A DNA stretch of 51,638 bases from JAJPJX01 sp964568355 (GCA_964568355.1 CAZMRK010000030.1:1-51638), one strand, 5' to 3'; shown: positions 9,533-18,200, counted from the stretch's first letter. Translations and numbers: made by a program. Notes: generated by a model from the sequence alone, not told the origin.

Positions 9533-11017
9533 ATGATGACCCGGCGCAATCTGCTTTCCACCGCTCTGGCTGGCGCCCTGGCTCCGCTGCGCGCGGCTGC
9601 CGCGGCACAACGAAAGAACGTGTTGGTTCTCATGTCGGATCAGCACAAGCGGAGCTGCCTCGGCGCGGCAGGAGACGGCATCGCCCGGACGCCCAATCTG
9701 GACACGCTTGCCCGCGGCGGCGTCCGCTTTACCGATGCTTATTGCAGCAATCCGGTGTGCACCCCGTCGCGCGCTTCGATTCTGACGGGTCTGTATACCC
9801 ACAACCACGGCGCGCTCAATAATGCGACACCTTGGCCGGCTGAACACAAGACCATCGCTCACCATTTTGGCCGTGCCGGGTATTTCACCGCCCTTATCGG
9901 GAAAATGCACTTCGTCGATGCGCAGACGCATGGCTTCGACTACCGGCTGGACTTCAACGATTGGTATCAGTATCTGGGGCCGAAGACCAGGCTGTACGCC
10001 GACGAGCTGAGCCGCGCCAACTCGGGCTCCGGTATGCCGCAGATCGACGATCTCTGGCGCGATGCCGGCGACCCCTGGAAGGGAGCACGTGATCTCGACG
10101 ACCGCGAGGGCTTCGTCCATGTCGGCCGCGTATCGAAGCTCGCCGAGGCGGATCATTTCGAGAGTTTTGTGGCGCGGGAGGCGGTACGATTTCTGAGGCG
10201 ATACGGCGGTAAGGACGACCCGTTTTTCCTGGTGGCTTCCTTTCTGAAGCCACACGATCCTTTTATGCCTGCCCAGCGGTTCGCGGAGATGTTCCGGGCC
10301 GGCGACATGCACCTGCCGCCGAGCTGGGGCAAAGTCAACTTGAAGGAAGCCCCCGCCGTGGTGCGGCAGGCGATTCAGCGAAACGCGCCGACTCCGGAGC
10401 TACGCAATTTGGATGCCGCTCGCCGGCGCATCGCGTATTACTATGCGAACCTGGCGCAGATGGACGACTGCGCCGGCACTCTACTGCGCGCATTGCGCGA
10501 GTTGAATCTCGAAAAGGACACCATCGTCGTGTATACGTCGGACCACGGCGAGATGCTCGGAGAGCGCGGGCTATGGCAGAAGTTCGAATTCTATGAAGGT
10601 TCCTGCGGAATTCCGCTCATTGTCAGAGCGCCGGGGATGATCGGGCCGGGCGTGTGCCGAGCTCCGATCAGCCAGGTTGGCTTGCTCGCGACGCTGGCAG
10701 AGCTCTGCAATGTACCGGTCACGACGCCAGTGGATGAACCGGGTTTTGCGGCGCAGCTACGCAATCCCGCCCAGCCGCGCAAGGCGCCCGTGTTTTCCGA
10801 ATACGCCCTAGGGACTCGCAACGCCAAATACATGATCCGCGACGGCGACTACAAATACACCTTCTGGACGCACGATATCGCCGAGCTGTACAACCTGCGA
10901 GACGATCCCGATGAACTGAACAATCTGGCGCTCGATCGCGCGGGGCAGCCAGTGGCAGAGCGGCTGAAGCAGGAGCTGTTTCGGTGGCATCGACCCAGGG
11001 AATTAGAGAGGAACTGA
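9533..11017 (+). CDS. Sulfatase (FGly, Cys-type), exported
   Basis: 494 residues of the arylsulfatase/choline-sulfatase superfamily. The N-terminus MMTRRNLLSTALAGALAPL resembles a Tat signal. The sulfatase signature CTPSRASILTG is present with Cys76, the residue converted to formylglycine. Metal-binding segments are MSDQH (D36) at the N-terminus and YTSDHGEMLGE in the C-terminal half. The C-terminal subdomain ends with ELYNLRDDPDELNNLA, a standard sulfatase tail. It would remove sulfate esters from exogenous glycans or small molecules. A sulfatase-maturing enzyme is not encoded here. Two adjacent ATGs (9533, 9536) are possible starts. Confidence 0.92.
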   Translation: MMTRRNLLSTALAGALAPLRAAAAAQRKNVLVLMSDQHKRSCLGAAGDGIARTPNLDTLARGGVRFTDAYCSNPVCTPSRASILTGLYTHNHGALNNATPWPAEHKTIAHHFGRAGYFTALIGKMHFVDAQTHGFDYRLDFNDWYQYLGPKTRLYADELSRANSGSGMPQIDDLWRDAGDPWKGARDLDDREGFVHVGRVSKLAEADHFESFVAREAVRFLRRYGGKDDPFFLVASFLKPHDPFMPAQRFAEMFRAGDMHLPPSWGKVNLKEAPAVVRQAIQRNAPTPELRNLDAARRRIAYYYANLAQMDDCAGTLLRALRELNLEKDTIVVYTSDHGEMLGERGLWQKFEFYEGSCGIPLIVRAPGMIGPGVCRAPISQVGLLATLAELCNVPVTTPVDEPGFAAQLRNPAQPRKAPVFSEYALGTRNAKYMIRDGDYKYTFWTHDIAELYNLRDDPDELNNLALDRAGQPVAERLKQELFRWHRPRELERN

Positions 11018-11178
11018 ATCCATGACGATTCGGCTTGCACCTTCACGGTTGAAATTGTATTTTTGACGCCCGGCTGGAATTCCTGTCTGGAATATTACGG
11101 ATGCCGCGTGGGTGGGAACCGCCAAGAAATACGGCGAGCAATATATGATGGGGTATTCAATGGAGATCGACTAGCCTG

Positions 11179-12399
11179 ATGTGGCGATATCCCATCCGGA
11201 AATTTTCATGTGTGCTGGTGCTTTTCACATGCCTGGCTTGCGTGCCACCGGCAGTTGAAGCGGGCGGCGCGTCTGCTGACGCTGTGATCGAAGGAACACC
11301 GCTCTGCGTCCGGTTACAAAGCGCGATCAGTTCTACGCATTCTGCGGAGGGCAGCCGTGTGGAGGCGATCGTGGTGCAGCCATATTCCAGCAAAGCTAGC
11401 GACATCCCGGTTGGCAGCAGGGTTGCGGGCGTCGTGACGAGCGGTACAAAGCGCAAAGCCACGCTCCGGTTGCATTTTGACTCCATCGCAATCGACGGCA
11501 GGGAACAACCATTTGCGGCGCGCGTGAGAGAGGTCGACAATGCGCGCGAGCAGGTAGAGCCGGACGGAACGATTGTTGGGCTCGATCCGCTCCGCAAGCG
11601 CCCGGGCAAGGTCGAGATGGTGCTGCTGGCCGCGGCTCACGCGCATCCCGCCCTCCTGGTGTCGATGGAAACCACCAAGTATGTCGTGCACAAGGTCGAT
11701 CGCGTGCAAGTACACTACCCGCCGGGGACCGACATGGCGCTCACCGTCGAAAGTCTGGTGGTCCAGCCACCGGTGCGATTGCAGCAGGCGGAGTTGCCGG
11801 TTTCGAAAGGGCTGGCGCGTCTGTTGAATGAACTGCCCAACCGGACTGAGGCGAAGCATCTTTCGATTCCTTCGGACTGGGTCAACCTGGCATTTCTCGG
11901 CAGTCGGGAAAACCTGATGCAAGCATTTGAGAATGCAGGTTGGCACACTGCCGCTCAGTTATCGATGCGGACGGAGACGAAGACATTCTTCGCAATCGCT
12001 GAGCATCACGCCTATCAGAGCGCACCGGTTTCGACGCTGCTGATCGGCGGAAGAGAACCGGACCTGGTTTTTCAGAAGCAGAACAACACGTTTGCCAAGC
12101 GGCATCACATCCGCATCTGGTTCACCGACAAGGTTTGGGATGGCAAGCCGGTTTGGATTGCGGCTGCGACTCACGATATTGGAATCGAGTTTTCGAGTAA
12201 GGCACGGACGTTTTCGCATCGGGTCGATCCGGAAGCAGATCGGGAGCGCCTCAAGGTGATTTGGGATCTACGTTTTACGGGGCAGGCGAGCGCGCCCTTG
12301 TATCTGAGCCGTCCGGAGATCCCGCGAGAGAGCCGGAACGGCACGGGTGATGTCGTTCGCACCGATGGGCGACTGGCCGTGGTGCGGATTGTGCCGTAA
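11179..12399 (+). CDS. Secreted LssY C-terminal-domain protein
   Basis: 406 residues. The signal peptide includes LVLFTCLACVPPAVEAGG. An N-terminal beta-rich segment (TPLCVRLQSAISSTHSAEGS ... GVVTSGTKRKATLRLHFD) is often seen in Acidobacteriota as an SH3-like surface domain. The second half matches LssY_C: PSDWVNLAFLGSRENLMQAFENAGW, then HHIRIWFTDKVWDGKPVWIAAATHDIGI and HRVDPEADRERLKV. The LssY_C domain occurs in membrane or envelope proteins of unclear biochemical role. The gene stands alone, about 160 bases after the sulfatase. GGAG lies further upstream than ideal. Confidence 0.8.
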   Translation: MWRYPIRKFSCVLVLFTCLACVPPAVEAGGASADAVIEGTPLCVRLQSAISSTHSAEGSRVEAIVVQPYSSKASDIPVGSRVAGVVTSGTKRKATLRLHFDSIAIDGREQPFAARVREVDNAREQVEPDGTIVGLDPLRKRPGKVEMVLLAAAHAHPALLVSMETTKYVVHKVDRVQVHYPPGTDMALTVESLVVQPPVRLQQAELPVSKGLARLLNELPNRTEAKHLSIPSDWVNLAFLGSRENLMQAFENAGWHTAAQLSMRTETKTFFAIAEHHAYQSAPVSTLLIGGREPDLVFQKQNNTFAKRHHIRIWFTDKVWDGKPVWIAAATHDIGIEFSSKARTFSHRVDPEADRERLKVIWDLRFTGQASAPLYLSRPEIPRESRNGTGDVVRTDGRLAVVRIVP

Positions 12400-12757
12400 T
12401 CGAGGGTTCTCCTGTGCCGGTGAATGAAACGAAAGGGGTCGTGGAGGATTCGCTGTCGCTGAGGACCTGCTTCGACCCGAGTGCAGTTTTCTGAGAAAAT
12501 CCGGTGAAGTCGCGGATTCAGGTCCCGCGACGATGAGGGATATTGAATCAAACTTATTCATGCCAATGACCGATCGCAGTTGATGCACTAGTAGAGCGTC
12601 CCGGTGATTTTGAAACCATCCAAAACGTCGACGAGAGCGTCGACGCTGCGCGCTAAAGCGCACGCCACGGCGCTTCGCTCCACGAGAGAGCAGCCGCAGC
12701 CTGAATTTGTGACGTTGGCGGCGGACGGTTGCCCAACGCCGTCGCGCCGCTGCTGCG
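12400..12757. other. Intergenic region without recognisable gene
   Basis: No convincing coding frame. The segment 12625-12690 is rich in short self-complementary blocks (GTCGAC repeated around an AGAGC loop, then GCGC-TAAA-GCGC). These could fold into hairpins and may serve as a shared transcription end between the convergent LssY_C and cupin genes. No T-run follows. Confidence 0.4.
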
Positions 12758-13147
12758 TCATTTTGCGGGGACGAGTACCGGAGCGCCTTTGTCCTTCACC
12801 AGGAACACCACGAATTTTGCAGGCCGGGTACTGCTTGCGTTCCGTCCGACGACGTGCACATCGTCGGGGCCCTCATAGAAAGCCTGTCCTGGAGTCAGCG
12901 TCAGTTGCTTCCCGCCCTTCACTTGCATCACCACGGAACCTTCCAGGATGTAGATAAATCCATGCGCATTGTGCCGGTGGATTGGATCTGAAGCTCCAGG
13001 CGGGTAGTCCACCACGATCATCGATCCCTCCTTGCCAGGACTCTCCTTAAGGTCCCTCGACAGGAGCGGGGTGACTTTGGCTTCCTGTGCAAGCGCAGCA
13101 TAGGCCACAAGGCTTGCCAGAAGTAACAGCAGCGTTTTGTTTTTCAT
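12758..13147 (-). CDS. Periplasmic cupin-domain protein
   Basis: 129 residues from ATG 13147 (MKNKTLLLLLASLVAYAALAQ), a clean signal peptide; GAAGGA lies about 9 bases upstream. The mature part is a single-domain cupin: motif 1 DPIHRHNAHGFIYILEG with two metal-type histidines plus Glu, and motif 2 LTPGQAFYEGPDDVHVVGRN. The product resembles small secreted cupins of unknown substrate. Its ATG overlaps the stop codon of a small upstream frame (ATGA), which suggests translational coupling. Confidence 0.85.
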   Translation of the reverse strand: MKNKTLLLLLASLVAYAALAQEAKVTPLLSRDLKESPGKEGSMIVVDYPPGASDPIHRHNAHGFIYILEGSVVMQVKGGKQLTLTPGQAFYEGPDDVHVVGRNASSTRPAKFVVFLVKDKGAPVLVPAK

Positions 13148-13320
13148 GGAGTGAATCCTTCCGGCTCCCCGTGAATGCAAGCGTGTTTCCATCGGGCGTC
13201 GACGCCAGTGGTGGCCACCGGCCGCTCAAGTCTGTGCCACGCATCTGAAAGCGGTTCGTAGTCCTTGCGCAGAAAGTCTTTCTCTTCTACCGGCGGTTTC
13301 TCAGGGAGGGCCGTGGACAT
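13144..13320 (-). CDS. Small hypothetical protein coupled to cupin gene
   Basis: 58 residues from ATG 13320 (MSTALPEKPPVEEKDFLRKD...). Not recognised. The argument for a real gene is position: its TGA overlaps the ATG of the cupin gene by the classic 4-base ATGA. The frame opens just inside the 51-bp inverted repeat at 13367-13417, so it could also be a remnant of a longer gene cut by that element. No domain or membrane segment is visible. Confidence 0.3.
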   Translation of the reverse strand: MSTALPEKPPVEEKDFLRKDYEPLSDAWHRLERPVATTGVDARWKHACIHGEPEGFTP

Positions 13321-13366
13321 CCGCAATAGGCTCTTTGCCGCATCGCGGGTTACCAAAAGCGCCGTA

Positions 13367-13438
13367 CGTTATTTCGTGAAGGATGTGGTGCGCTTCCGCC
13401 GCGGTTACGAGATAGCGTCAAGGCTTGTCAGTGCGCTC
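13367..13438. repeat. 51-bp inverted-repeat element, copy A (candidate enhancer for sigma-54 activator)
   Basis: Left arm CGTTATTTCG (13367-13376) and right arm CGAGATAGCG (13408-13417) form an imperfect dyad, followed 14 bases later by GTGCGCTC (13431-13438). Copy B at 17032-17103 has the same 51-base span, the same arms (perfect there) and the same trailing octamer at the same distance. A sigma-54-like promoter follows 90 bases downstream in both cases. Confidence 0.6.
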
Positions 13439-13504
13439 GTTCAAGGGTGCCGCTAAGTGGTTCGCCGCCAGGTGAATCAGTTGAGGCGGCTGGTTTGGAG
13501 CGCA

Positions 13505-13521
13505 TTGGCCGGTTGCATGCA
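13505..13521 (+). promoter_or_regulatory. Candidate sigma-54 promoter A
   Basis: TTGG with the invariant GG at 13507-13508, ten bases, then GC at 13519-13520 within ATGCA. This matches the -24/-12 architecture. The flanks CGCATTGG and TGCATT are identical to those of promoter B at 17171. It would start transcription near 13532 toward the ECF41 gene at 13921, leaving a leader of about 390 bases. Confidence 0.5.
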
Positions 13522-13920
13522 TTGCCAGAAAGCGCCGTCAGAAGCTGCGCGGTCAATGAGATTGCATCCTGTGGTGGAGCACTGAACGGACTGCTATGCT
13601 TCGCACGAACGCAGTATCCGGCTGGGTCGGAGACCAAAGCAGAACTGTTCGGGGAGTTGTTGTGCCGTAGCGATGTTTTGTAGTTTCCCATCGCGTATTG
13701 CCAACCGAAGGAGAACGGCGGCAGGTTGGCAAACGGCGACAGAAAAGGGGCTGCTGCTAGAAAAACAAACGTGTAGCAAGGTTTTTGCCGTTTCCCTTGC
13801 GCGCGACTCTCGAAGAGACGTTAAAGCGTCTTCAAGAACTACCTGGGAGGGTCGGCACAATTACCCATACGACGCGGCAGCCTACCTTGAAGATTTTGTA
13901 GGATCTCGTAGAATTGTCTG
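13522..13920 (+). other. Long leader or eroded region upstream of the ECF sigma factor
   Basis: No gene recognised on either strand; the short open frames show no family features. It would be the untranslated leader of the sigma-factor transcript if promoter A is active. It contains GGTCGGCACAA at 13850-13860, an 11-base match to the left part of the inverted repeat upstream of the NmrA-like gene (19274-19284). Confidence 0.35.
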
Positions 13921-14799
13921 GTGGGACCCGCAACCTATGACCAGGGCCTCTCAGCCTTTTTCAGTGTACGCCCCCGGCTGTTTGGCATCGCCTACCGCAT
14001 GCTCGGGAGTGTGGCCGAGGCCGATGATCTTGTGCAGGATGTCTGGTTGCGATGGCAGTCCACGAACCGCGGTGCCGTCCAGGACCCACCTGCGTACCTC
14101 GCAACGACCACGACGCGACTAGCGATTAACGTCGCCCAGTCCGCACGCTCGCGCCGCGAAACATACGTCGGAACCTGGCTGCCGGAACCAATCGATACCA
14201 GCAACGATCCCCGATTGGGAGCGGAACGAAGCGAAGCCCTGGAACTGGCGGTCCTCCTCTTGCTGGAAAAGCTCGCTCCTTCAGAACGGGCGGCCTACAT
14301 CCTGCGGGAAGCATTCGACTATTCCTATGCGCAGATCGCGGACGTCCTTCATCTGAGTGAGGACAACGCACGGCAGCTTGTTTCGCGCGCCCGGAAGCAT
14401 ATCACGGACGGGCGCCGCAGGCCAGTGGACTCCGCCGAGCAGCGGCGGCTTCTTGACGTGTTTATCGCCGCCGCCCGTAAAGGAGATCTCCCCGCACTGG
14501 AGGGTCTCCTGGCATCCGATGTCGTCTCCTACTCGGACGGGGGCGGAGTGGTACGGGCGGCGCAGTACCCAGTCATGGGCCGCGAGCGCGTAGCGAAGTT
14601 CATCTCCGCATTCTCTTCCCATTTCTGGACCGGGGTAACTATTTCGTTCGTGGAAGCAAATGGGCAGGCATGCATGCTCATGTCACGCGATGGCGCTGTC
14701 GTTGCGCTCGCGACTATCGACGCGTCGGAACACGGCATCGAGCAGATCATGTGGATCATGCGGCCGAGCAAGCTTGCTGGGATCACACTGTCGCGCTAA
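13921..14799 (+). CDS. ECF41-family RNA polymerase sigma factor with SnoaL-like C-terminal extension
   Basis: 292 residues starting at GTG 13921. Sigma region 2 (LFGIAYRMLGSVAEADDLVQDVWLRW, about 20-45) and region 4 (ERAAYILREAFDYSYAQIADVLHLSEDNARQLVSRARK, about 122-159) are intact. A SnoaL/NTF2-like extension of about 120 residues follows. The diagnostic ECF41 motifs are present: WLPEP at 86-90 in the linker, DGGG at 206-209, and a C-terminal RPSKL (281-285) in place of NPDKL. In ECF41 factors the fused extension controls activity, so no anti-sigma factor is needed and none is seen. ECF41 genes are typically linked to carboxymuconolactone decarboxylases, oxidoreductases or epimerases, which fits the SDR and NmrA-like genes downstream. 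Confidence 0.9.
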   Translation: MGPATYDQGLSAFFSVRPRLFGIAYRMLGSVAEADDLVQDVWLRWQSTNRGAVQDPPAYLATTTTRLAINVAQSARSRRETYVGTWLPEPIDTSNDPRLGAERSEALELAVLLLLEKLAPSERAAYILREAFDYSYAQIADVLHLSEDNARQLVSRARKHITDGRRRPVDSAEQRRLLDVFIAAARKGDLPALEGLLASDVVSYSDGGGVVRAAQYPVMGRERVAKFISAFSSHFWTGVTISFVEANGQACMLMSRDGAVVALATIDASEHGIEQIMWIMRPSKLAGITLSR

Positions 14800-14878
14800 T
14801 GGTCGAATAGTCGGTATCCATCAGATTGCAGTGGGCTAACCGCGCCGCAAATGTGCATTTTCGAACATTTTGAGGACC

Positions 14879-14905
14879 TGTCACAAAATCGTCCCCTGGC
14901 TTGTC
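14879..14905 (+). promoter_or_regulatory. Candidate ECF41-dependent promoter
   Basis: TGTCACA (14879-14885), 16 bases, then TGTC (14902-14905). The published ECF41 consensus is TGTCACA-N16-CGTC, so the -35 element and spacing match fully and the -10 element matches at 3 of 4 bases. It lies between the sigma-factor gene and the activator gene that starts at 14984. Confidence 0.5.
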
Positions 14906-14983
14906 ATTGCTGTTGCTGCGTTCGCGGACGGGTGAGGCGCCTGTCGGCATCGAACAACATCCAAATTGCGAGGAGAAAAATCT

Positions 14984-17014
14984 ATGGTGCCCACGATTAC
15001 CGAAAGTCTTGTCGACGACATTGCAGGGCGGAGCCGGAACGCTTCGCTTGAAATCGAAATCCTGCAGAACATTCAAGCTGTCGCTTGGACGGTAACACCG
15101 GACGGCCAGATGGATTTCATCAACCGGTTCTATCTGGACGCCACGGGACTACAGTTGGCAGATTGTACCGCTCCTCCTCACCTTTGGAACAGAGACGGAA
15201 GCAGTCTTCCGCCCTTTCTCGCGAGCCTCCATCCGGACCACAAAGAGCGCATCCGGAAGATTTTCTGGGATGGAATTCGCTCCGGGCGAGGGTGGACGTT
15301 CGAAGCGCCTTTCTTCCATCGCGACGACGGCCAATACCACTGGCATCTGGACCGCGCGGTTCCCGTTCATGATCGGTATGGAAACGTTGTTCGCTTTGTT
15401 GGCACGTGCGCCGATATCAATGAACTGAAGCAGGCGGAAGAAAAGAATCTGGCGCTGCTGGAAATCAGCAATGCAATTACCAGCCAGCCTCCTCACCGTC
15501 CACGCTACACGCTTTCCCCTCCCTCCTATTGTTGCCCAGCATTCAATGCTCTATGCGAGGGCTTACGCAGGGTGATGATGGTTGAGTGGGCCGACCTCGC
15601 GATGTACGAAGCGAAAGATGATGTATTTACGACGCTTTGCACAAACGGTGAGCAGGATCTCAAGAATTTCGAACCTCAACGTGAAACCGGGCGCGAGGGC
15701 AACAGCGCCGGCTGGGTCTTCGAGCATCGTCAGCCCCTGCTCCGGTCCGATCTCGAAGTCGAACTCCGGTATACGGATGAACGCCAAATGGCCGCGGCGG
15801 GCATGCGCGCGTACGCGATTGTACCCCTGCTGAACCGGGAGAATTGCACAGGAGTGTTGAGGGTAGCCAGCAAGATTCCTTCCGCTTACTCTGCATCCGA
15901 AGCAGAGTTCCTATTAGAAGTTGCCAAGCAACTGTCGCTTGCGGTGGAGAACCTGAAGGCCTACGAGGAGATTGCTTCCCTGAAGGCAAAACTTGAAATA
16001 GAGAATACCTACCTGCAGGAGGAGATCCGCAAGGAGCACAACTTCGACGAAATCATTGGGAATAGTCCGCAACTACTCAAGCTGCTCGACCGCGTGGAAT
16101 CCGCCGCCCCGACTGATGCGAATGTGTTGATCATCGGCGAGACGGGGTGTGGGAAGGAACTCATTGCCCGTGCGATTCACAGCCGAAGCACGCGCAGGAA
16201 CAGCCCTTTGGTGAAGGTAAACTGTGGCGCCATTCCGTCGGGCCTGGTTGAAAGTGAGCTTTTCGGGCACGTCAAGGGGGCCTTCACCAGCGCGTCCGAA
16301 CGCCGCATCGGCCGCTTCGAATTGGCTAACAACGGAACGCTATTTCTCGACGAAGTCGGTGAACTGCCGCTTGAAACCCAGGTGAAATTGCTTCGCGTTT
16401 TACAGGAGCAGGAATTCGAGCCAGTGGGCAGCAATCATACGATCCGGGTGAACGTCCGGATTATTGCCGCCACGAACCGCGATCTCGAGAAGGCCGTCCA
16501 ATCCGGAGGGTTCCGGTCTGATCTTTACTACCGTCTGAATGTTATTCCGTTACGCGTTCCGGCATTGCGGGAGCGCAGAACGGACATCCCTCAAATCGTG
16601 ATGGCCTGCCTTCAGCAATCGGCAAAACGAACAGGGAAATCGATCCAATCGGTTTCACAGGAGACCATGAGGCTGTTGGCGGACTACTCCTGGCCTGGGA
16701 ACATCCGCGAACTTCAAAACGTGATCGAGCGGGGTGTTGTTCTCTCCAAGGGCTCCGTTCTCAAGCTCGGAGCGGATCTCCTGCCGATTGAGGAACCCAA
16801 AACCTGCGTGGAGCCGGATGCGATCGCTGAGGCAAACACCGGTGATTCACTCGAAGAAGTGCAACGCCAGCATATTCTGCGAGTGCTCAACAGGACCGGC
16901 TGGGTGATAAGCGGACCCAACGGAGCAGGAGCCATTCTGGACATTCACCCGAACACCCTTCGCAGTTTGATGAGCAGGCTGGGAATTCGGCGTACGCTTC
17001 AAGCTGTTTCGTAA
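14984..17014 (+). CDS. Sigma-54-dependent transcriptional activator (PAS-GAF-AAA+-Fis HTH), FhlA-like
   Basis: 676 residues from ATG 14984; AGGAG lies 9 bases upstream, so the in-frame TTG at 14966 is rejected. Domains: PAS fold at about 25-150 (WTVTPDGQMDFINRFYLDATG), GAF at about 165-325 with a short coiled linker (LKAKLEIENTYLQEEIRKEH), AAA+ core at about 355-590, Fis-type HTH at about 630-670. Walker A GETGCGKE starts at 385 and Walker B LFLDE is near 453-457. The sigma-54-contact loop reads GAFTSA (432-437) instead of GAFTGA. Residues about 168-185 (PPHRPRYTLSPPSYCCP), between PAS and GAF, look foreign to the family. The activator probably acts at the two GG-N10-GC promoters flanking this block and may itself be transcribed by the ECF41 factor. 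Confidence 0.92.
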   Translation: MVPTITESLVDDIAGRSRNASLEIEILQNIQAVAWTVTPDGQMDFINRFYLDATGLQLADCTAPPHLWNRDGSSLPPFLASLHPDHKERIRKIFWDGIRSGRGWTFEAPFFHRDDGQYHWHLDRAVPVHDRYGNVVRFVGTCADINELKQAEEKNLALLEISNAITSQPPHRPRYTLSPPSYCCPAFNALCEGLRRVMMVEWADLAMYEAKDDVFTTLCTNGEQDLKNFEPQRETGREGNSAGWVFEHRQPLLRSDLEVELRYTDERQMAAAGMRAYAIVPLLNRENCTGVLRVASKIPSAYSASEAEFLLEVAKQLSLAVENLKAYEEIASLKAKLEIENTYLQEEIRKEHNFDEIIGNSPQLLKLLDRVESAAPTDANVLIIGETGCGKELIARAIHSRSTRRNSPLVKVNCGAIPSGLVESELFGHVKGAFTSASERRIGRFELANNGTLFLDEVGELPLETQVKLLRVLQEQEFEPVGSNHTIRVNVRIIAATNRDLEKAVQSGGFRSDLYYRLNVIPLRVPALRERRTDIPQIVMACLQQSAKRTGKSIQSVSQETMRLLADYSWPGNIRELQNVIERGVVLSKGSVLKLGADLLPIEEPKTCVEPDAIAEANTGDSLEEVQRQHILRVLNRTGWVISGPNGAGAILDIHPNTLRSLMSRLGIRRTLQAVS

Positions 17015-17031
17015 GCGATGCTGCGCCGTCA

Positions 17032-17103
17032 CGCTATTTCGCAGGTAGCAGAACCAAGGCCCTCGTGGTTCACGAAATAGCGTCTGCATTGATCCGTGCG
17101 CTC
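17032..17103. repeat. 51-bp inverted-repeat element, copy B (candidate enhancer)
   Basis: Perfect arms CGCTATTTCG (17032-17041) and CGAAATAGCG (17073-17082), then GTGCGCTC at 17096-17103. It starts 17 bases after the activator gene and lies about 115-165 bases upstream of the predicted sigma-54 start, the usual place for activator-binding sites. It mirrors copy A at 13367-13438. Confidence 0.6.
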
Positions 17104-17170
17104 TCCCGCGTGTCGACGTTAGGTGTTTTGTCTCTGCGCCAATCGCAAGATTTGAAGGCTTGAGGCCGCA

Positions 17171-17187
17171 TTGGACAAGCGCGTGCA
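17171..17187 (+). promoter_or_regulatory. Candidate sigma-54 promoter B, upstream of the alpha/beta hydrolase
   Basis: TTGG with GG at 17173-17174, ten bases, GC at 17185-17186 in TGCA. The flanking CGCATTGG and TGCATT are shared with promoter A. The predicted start near 17198 gives a leader of about 58 bases to ATG 17256. Confidence 0.55.
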
Positions 17188-17255
17188 TTCTTCTTAGTGG
17201 CCAGCAACTGAGTCGCAGCCAAAGCGCATCAGCGGCCGCTGAATAGGAGACACGA

Positions 17256-18101
17256 ATGAACACAGTACGGACCAAAGATGGAGCAGAGATCTACTACAAG
17301 GATTGGGGCGCGGGGCAGGCGATCGTGTTTAGCCACGGTTGGCCCTTGTCGTCGGATGCGTGGTCGGGACAAATGCTTTTCTTCGCTCAGCGCGGCTACC
17401 GCGTGATCGCCCATGACCGCCGGGGCCACGGACGCTCAACTCAAACCACCACTCACAACGACATGAACAGTTACGCCGACGACCTCGCGGCGGTGCTGGA
17501 CCAGCTAGATGTGAAGGACGCCGTGCTGGTCGGCCACTCTACCGGCGGGGGCGAAGTGACCCGCTATATCGGCCGCCATGGAACGAAACGCGTGGCCAAG
17601 GCGGTTCTGATTTCCGCGGTTCCACCGATTATGGTCAAAACGGACGCGAATCCGGAGGGGCTCCCGATAGAAGTCTTCGATGGCTTGCGCGACAGTGTTG
17701 CCAAGGATCCCTCGCAGTTCTACAAGGACTTTGCCGTTCTTTTCTACGGCGCCAACCGGCCGGGAGCCAAAGTCTCGCAGGGCCTGCTCGATCAGATCTG
17801 GCTGTTGAGCATGCAGGCCGGCGTGCAGAACGTTTATGAATGCATCAAGGCATTCTCCGAAACCGATTTCACCGAGGACCTCAAGAGGTTCGATATCCCG
17901 ACGCTGCTACTTCACGGCGAAGACGATCAGATCGTTCCTGTGGGGGACTCGGCGAGGAAAGCGGCGAAGCTGATTCGGGATGTGAATGCAATCTACTATC
18001 CCGGCGCACCCCACGGTATCACAGCGACCCACCTGGATCAGGTAAACCGCGACTTGCTGCAGTTCCTGAAAAGGGACGGCAATAGCTCGAAAGCGGCCTG
18101 A
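17256..18101 (+). CDS. Alpha/beta hydrolase, non-heme haloperoxidase/arylesterase family
   Basis: 281 residues, full length. The oxyanion segment is FSHGWPLSSDAW (25-36), the strand HDRRGHGRS (53-61), and the nucleophile elbow GHSTGG with Ser95. The acid is in LLLHGEDDQIVP and the catalytic His in GAPHGITATH near the end. The close family is cofactor-free chloroperoxidase-like serine hydrolases, many of which act as esterases or perhydrolases in vivo. The ribosome site AGGAG lies 8 bases ahead of the ATG. It is the first gene after the sigma-54 activator and is preceded by a sigma-54-like promoter, so it is the most likely target. A weak dyad (18110-18116 with 18136-18142) follows the stop. 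Confidence 0.9.
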   Translation: MNTVRTKDGAEIYYKDWGAGQAIVFSHGWPLSSDAWSGQMLFFAQRGYRVIAHDRRGHGRSTQTTTHNDMNSYADDLAAVLDQLDVKDAVLVGHSTGGGEVTRYIGRHGTKRVAKAVLISAVPPIMVKTDANPEGLPIEVFDGLRDSVAKDPSQFYKDFAVLFYGANRPGAKVSQGLLDQIWLLSMQAGVQNVYECIKAFSETDFTEDLKRFDIPTLLLHGEDDQIVPVGDSARKAAKLIRDVNAIYYPGAPHGITATHLDQVNRDLLQFLKRDGNSSKAA

Positions 18102-18200
18102 AACGTTGCGGGCAGACAACCCTCGCCCGGATTGATCTGCCCCAATTCCGATCGTTTAGCAGCTTAGCTTAGCAGGACTCGATCACACGAAGGGGATATT

